Shown here in pieces: positions 29,019-29,057 of a DNA stretch of 29,057 bases; position 1 is the stretch's first letter, and the number at the start of each line of letters is the position of its first letter. The notes beneath the pieces were generated by a model, which worked only from the letters and a program-made list of their open reading frames with translations, was not told where the DNA came from and ran no database searches. Location of the stretch: contig JAQIWT010000198.1 in the NCBI GenBank assembly GCA_034696485.1, positions 1 through 29,057 on the forward strand, written 5' to 3'. This DNA is from Isohypsibius dastychi (lineage: Eukaryota > Tardigrada > Eutardigrada > Parachela > Isohypsibiidae). The translations under genes were made by a program, and so were the position numbers.

Positions 29019-29057
29019 ACAGGGCTTACGTATGGTGTGCGTGGTGAGCCGATCGAT

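Noticed and set aside
28900-29057. tRNA- or spliced-leader-like gene at the right edge
   Set aside because: Only a weak A-box-like word and two short inverted repeats are visible, no B box, and the window ends.

Overview
The window looks like repeat-rich nuclear DNA of an invertebrate animal. Short GT-AG introns of about 55 to 125 bp are common, remnants of animal-type genes are present (HECT ubiquitin ligase, FKRP-like LicD protein, dynein heavy chain, thymidylate kinase), and at least five kinds of transposable element occur. I cannot name the phylum from sequence alone.

The main object is a complete but decayed Maverick/Polinton, 1368-17397 (about 16.0 kb). It has 91-bp terminal inverted repeats starting 5'-AG and ending CT-3', and a perfect 6-bp target duplication CACGAG (1362-1367 and 17398-17403). 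Its right half is a tightly packed plus-strand viral gene cluster: an unrecognised ORF, a TBP-fold protein, packaging ATPase, a small hydrophobic-tailed protein, a charged protein, retroviral-type integrase with chromodomain, penton-like minor capsid protein, a small basic membrane-active-looking protein, major capsid protein, adenain-type protease, a Fic-domain protein and a tiny Cys-rich ORF. Many neighbours share stop and start codons (ATGA or TAATG) or lie 1-2 nt apart. Most genes carry a frameshift or in-frame stop, so the copy is a fossil. TBP and Fic sit inside the packed cluster and so look like genes of the element itself.

The left half (1.46-9.88 kb) shows no protein-primed DNA polymerase. 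It holds a tRNA-like repeat, an unrecognised multi-exon gene, a HECT ligase pseudogene that keeps introns and is split by a TGTGAACC minisatellite, an FKRP-like pseudogene and a thymidylate kinase that has lost its P-loop. This looks like host-derived DNA carried within the element or substituted for its polymerase half.

Outside the Polinton lie two copies of a foldback MITE family (527-1056 and 17669-18075; a smaller relative at 26867-27051), a nearly intact PIF/Harbinger transposon (18610-21901) with MADF-type and DDE transposase genes, a dynein heavy-chain fragment (about 24.0-24.4 kb), and a decayed non-LTR retrotransposon on the minus strand (24.7-28.1 kb) interrupted by about 1 kb that contains the third foldback copy. 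The stretches 1057-1361, 3869-4560, 17404-17668, 18082-18609, 21902-24000 and 28300-29057 have no gene I can support.
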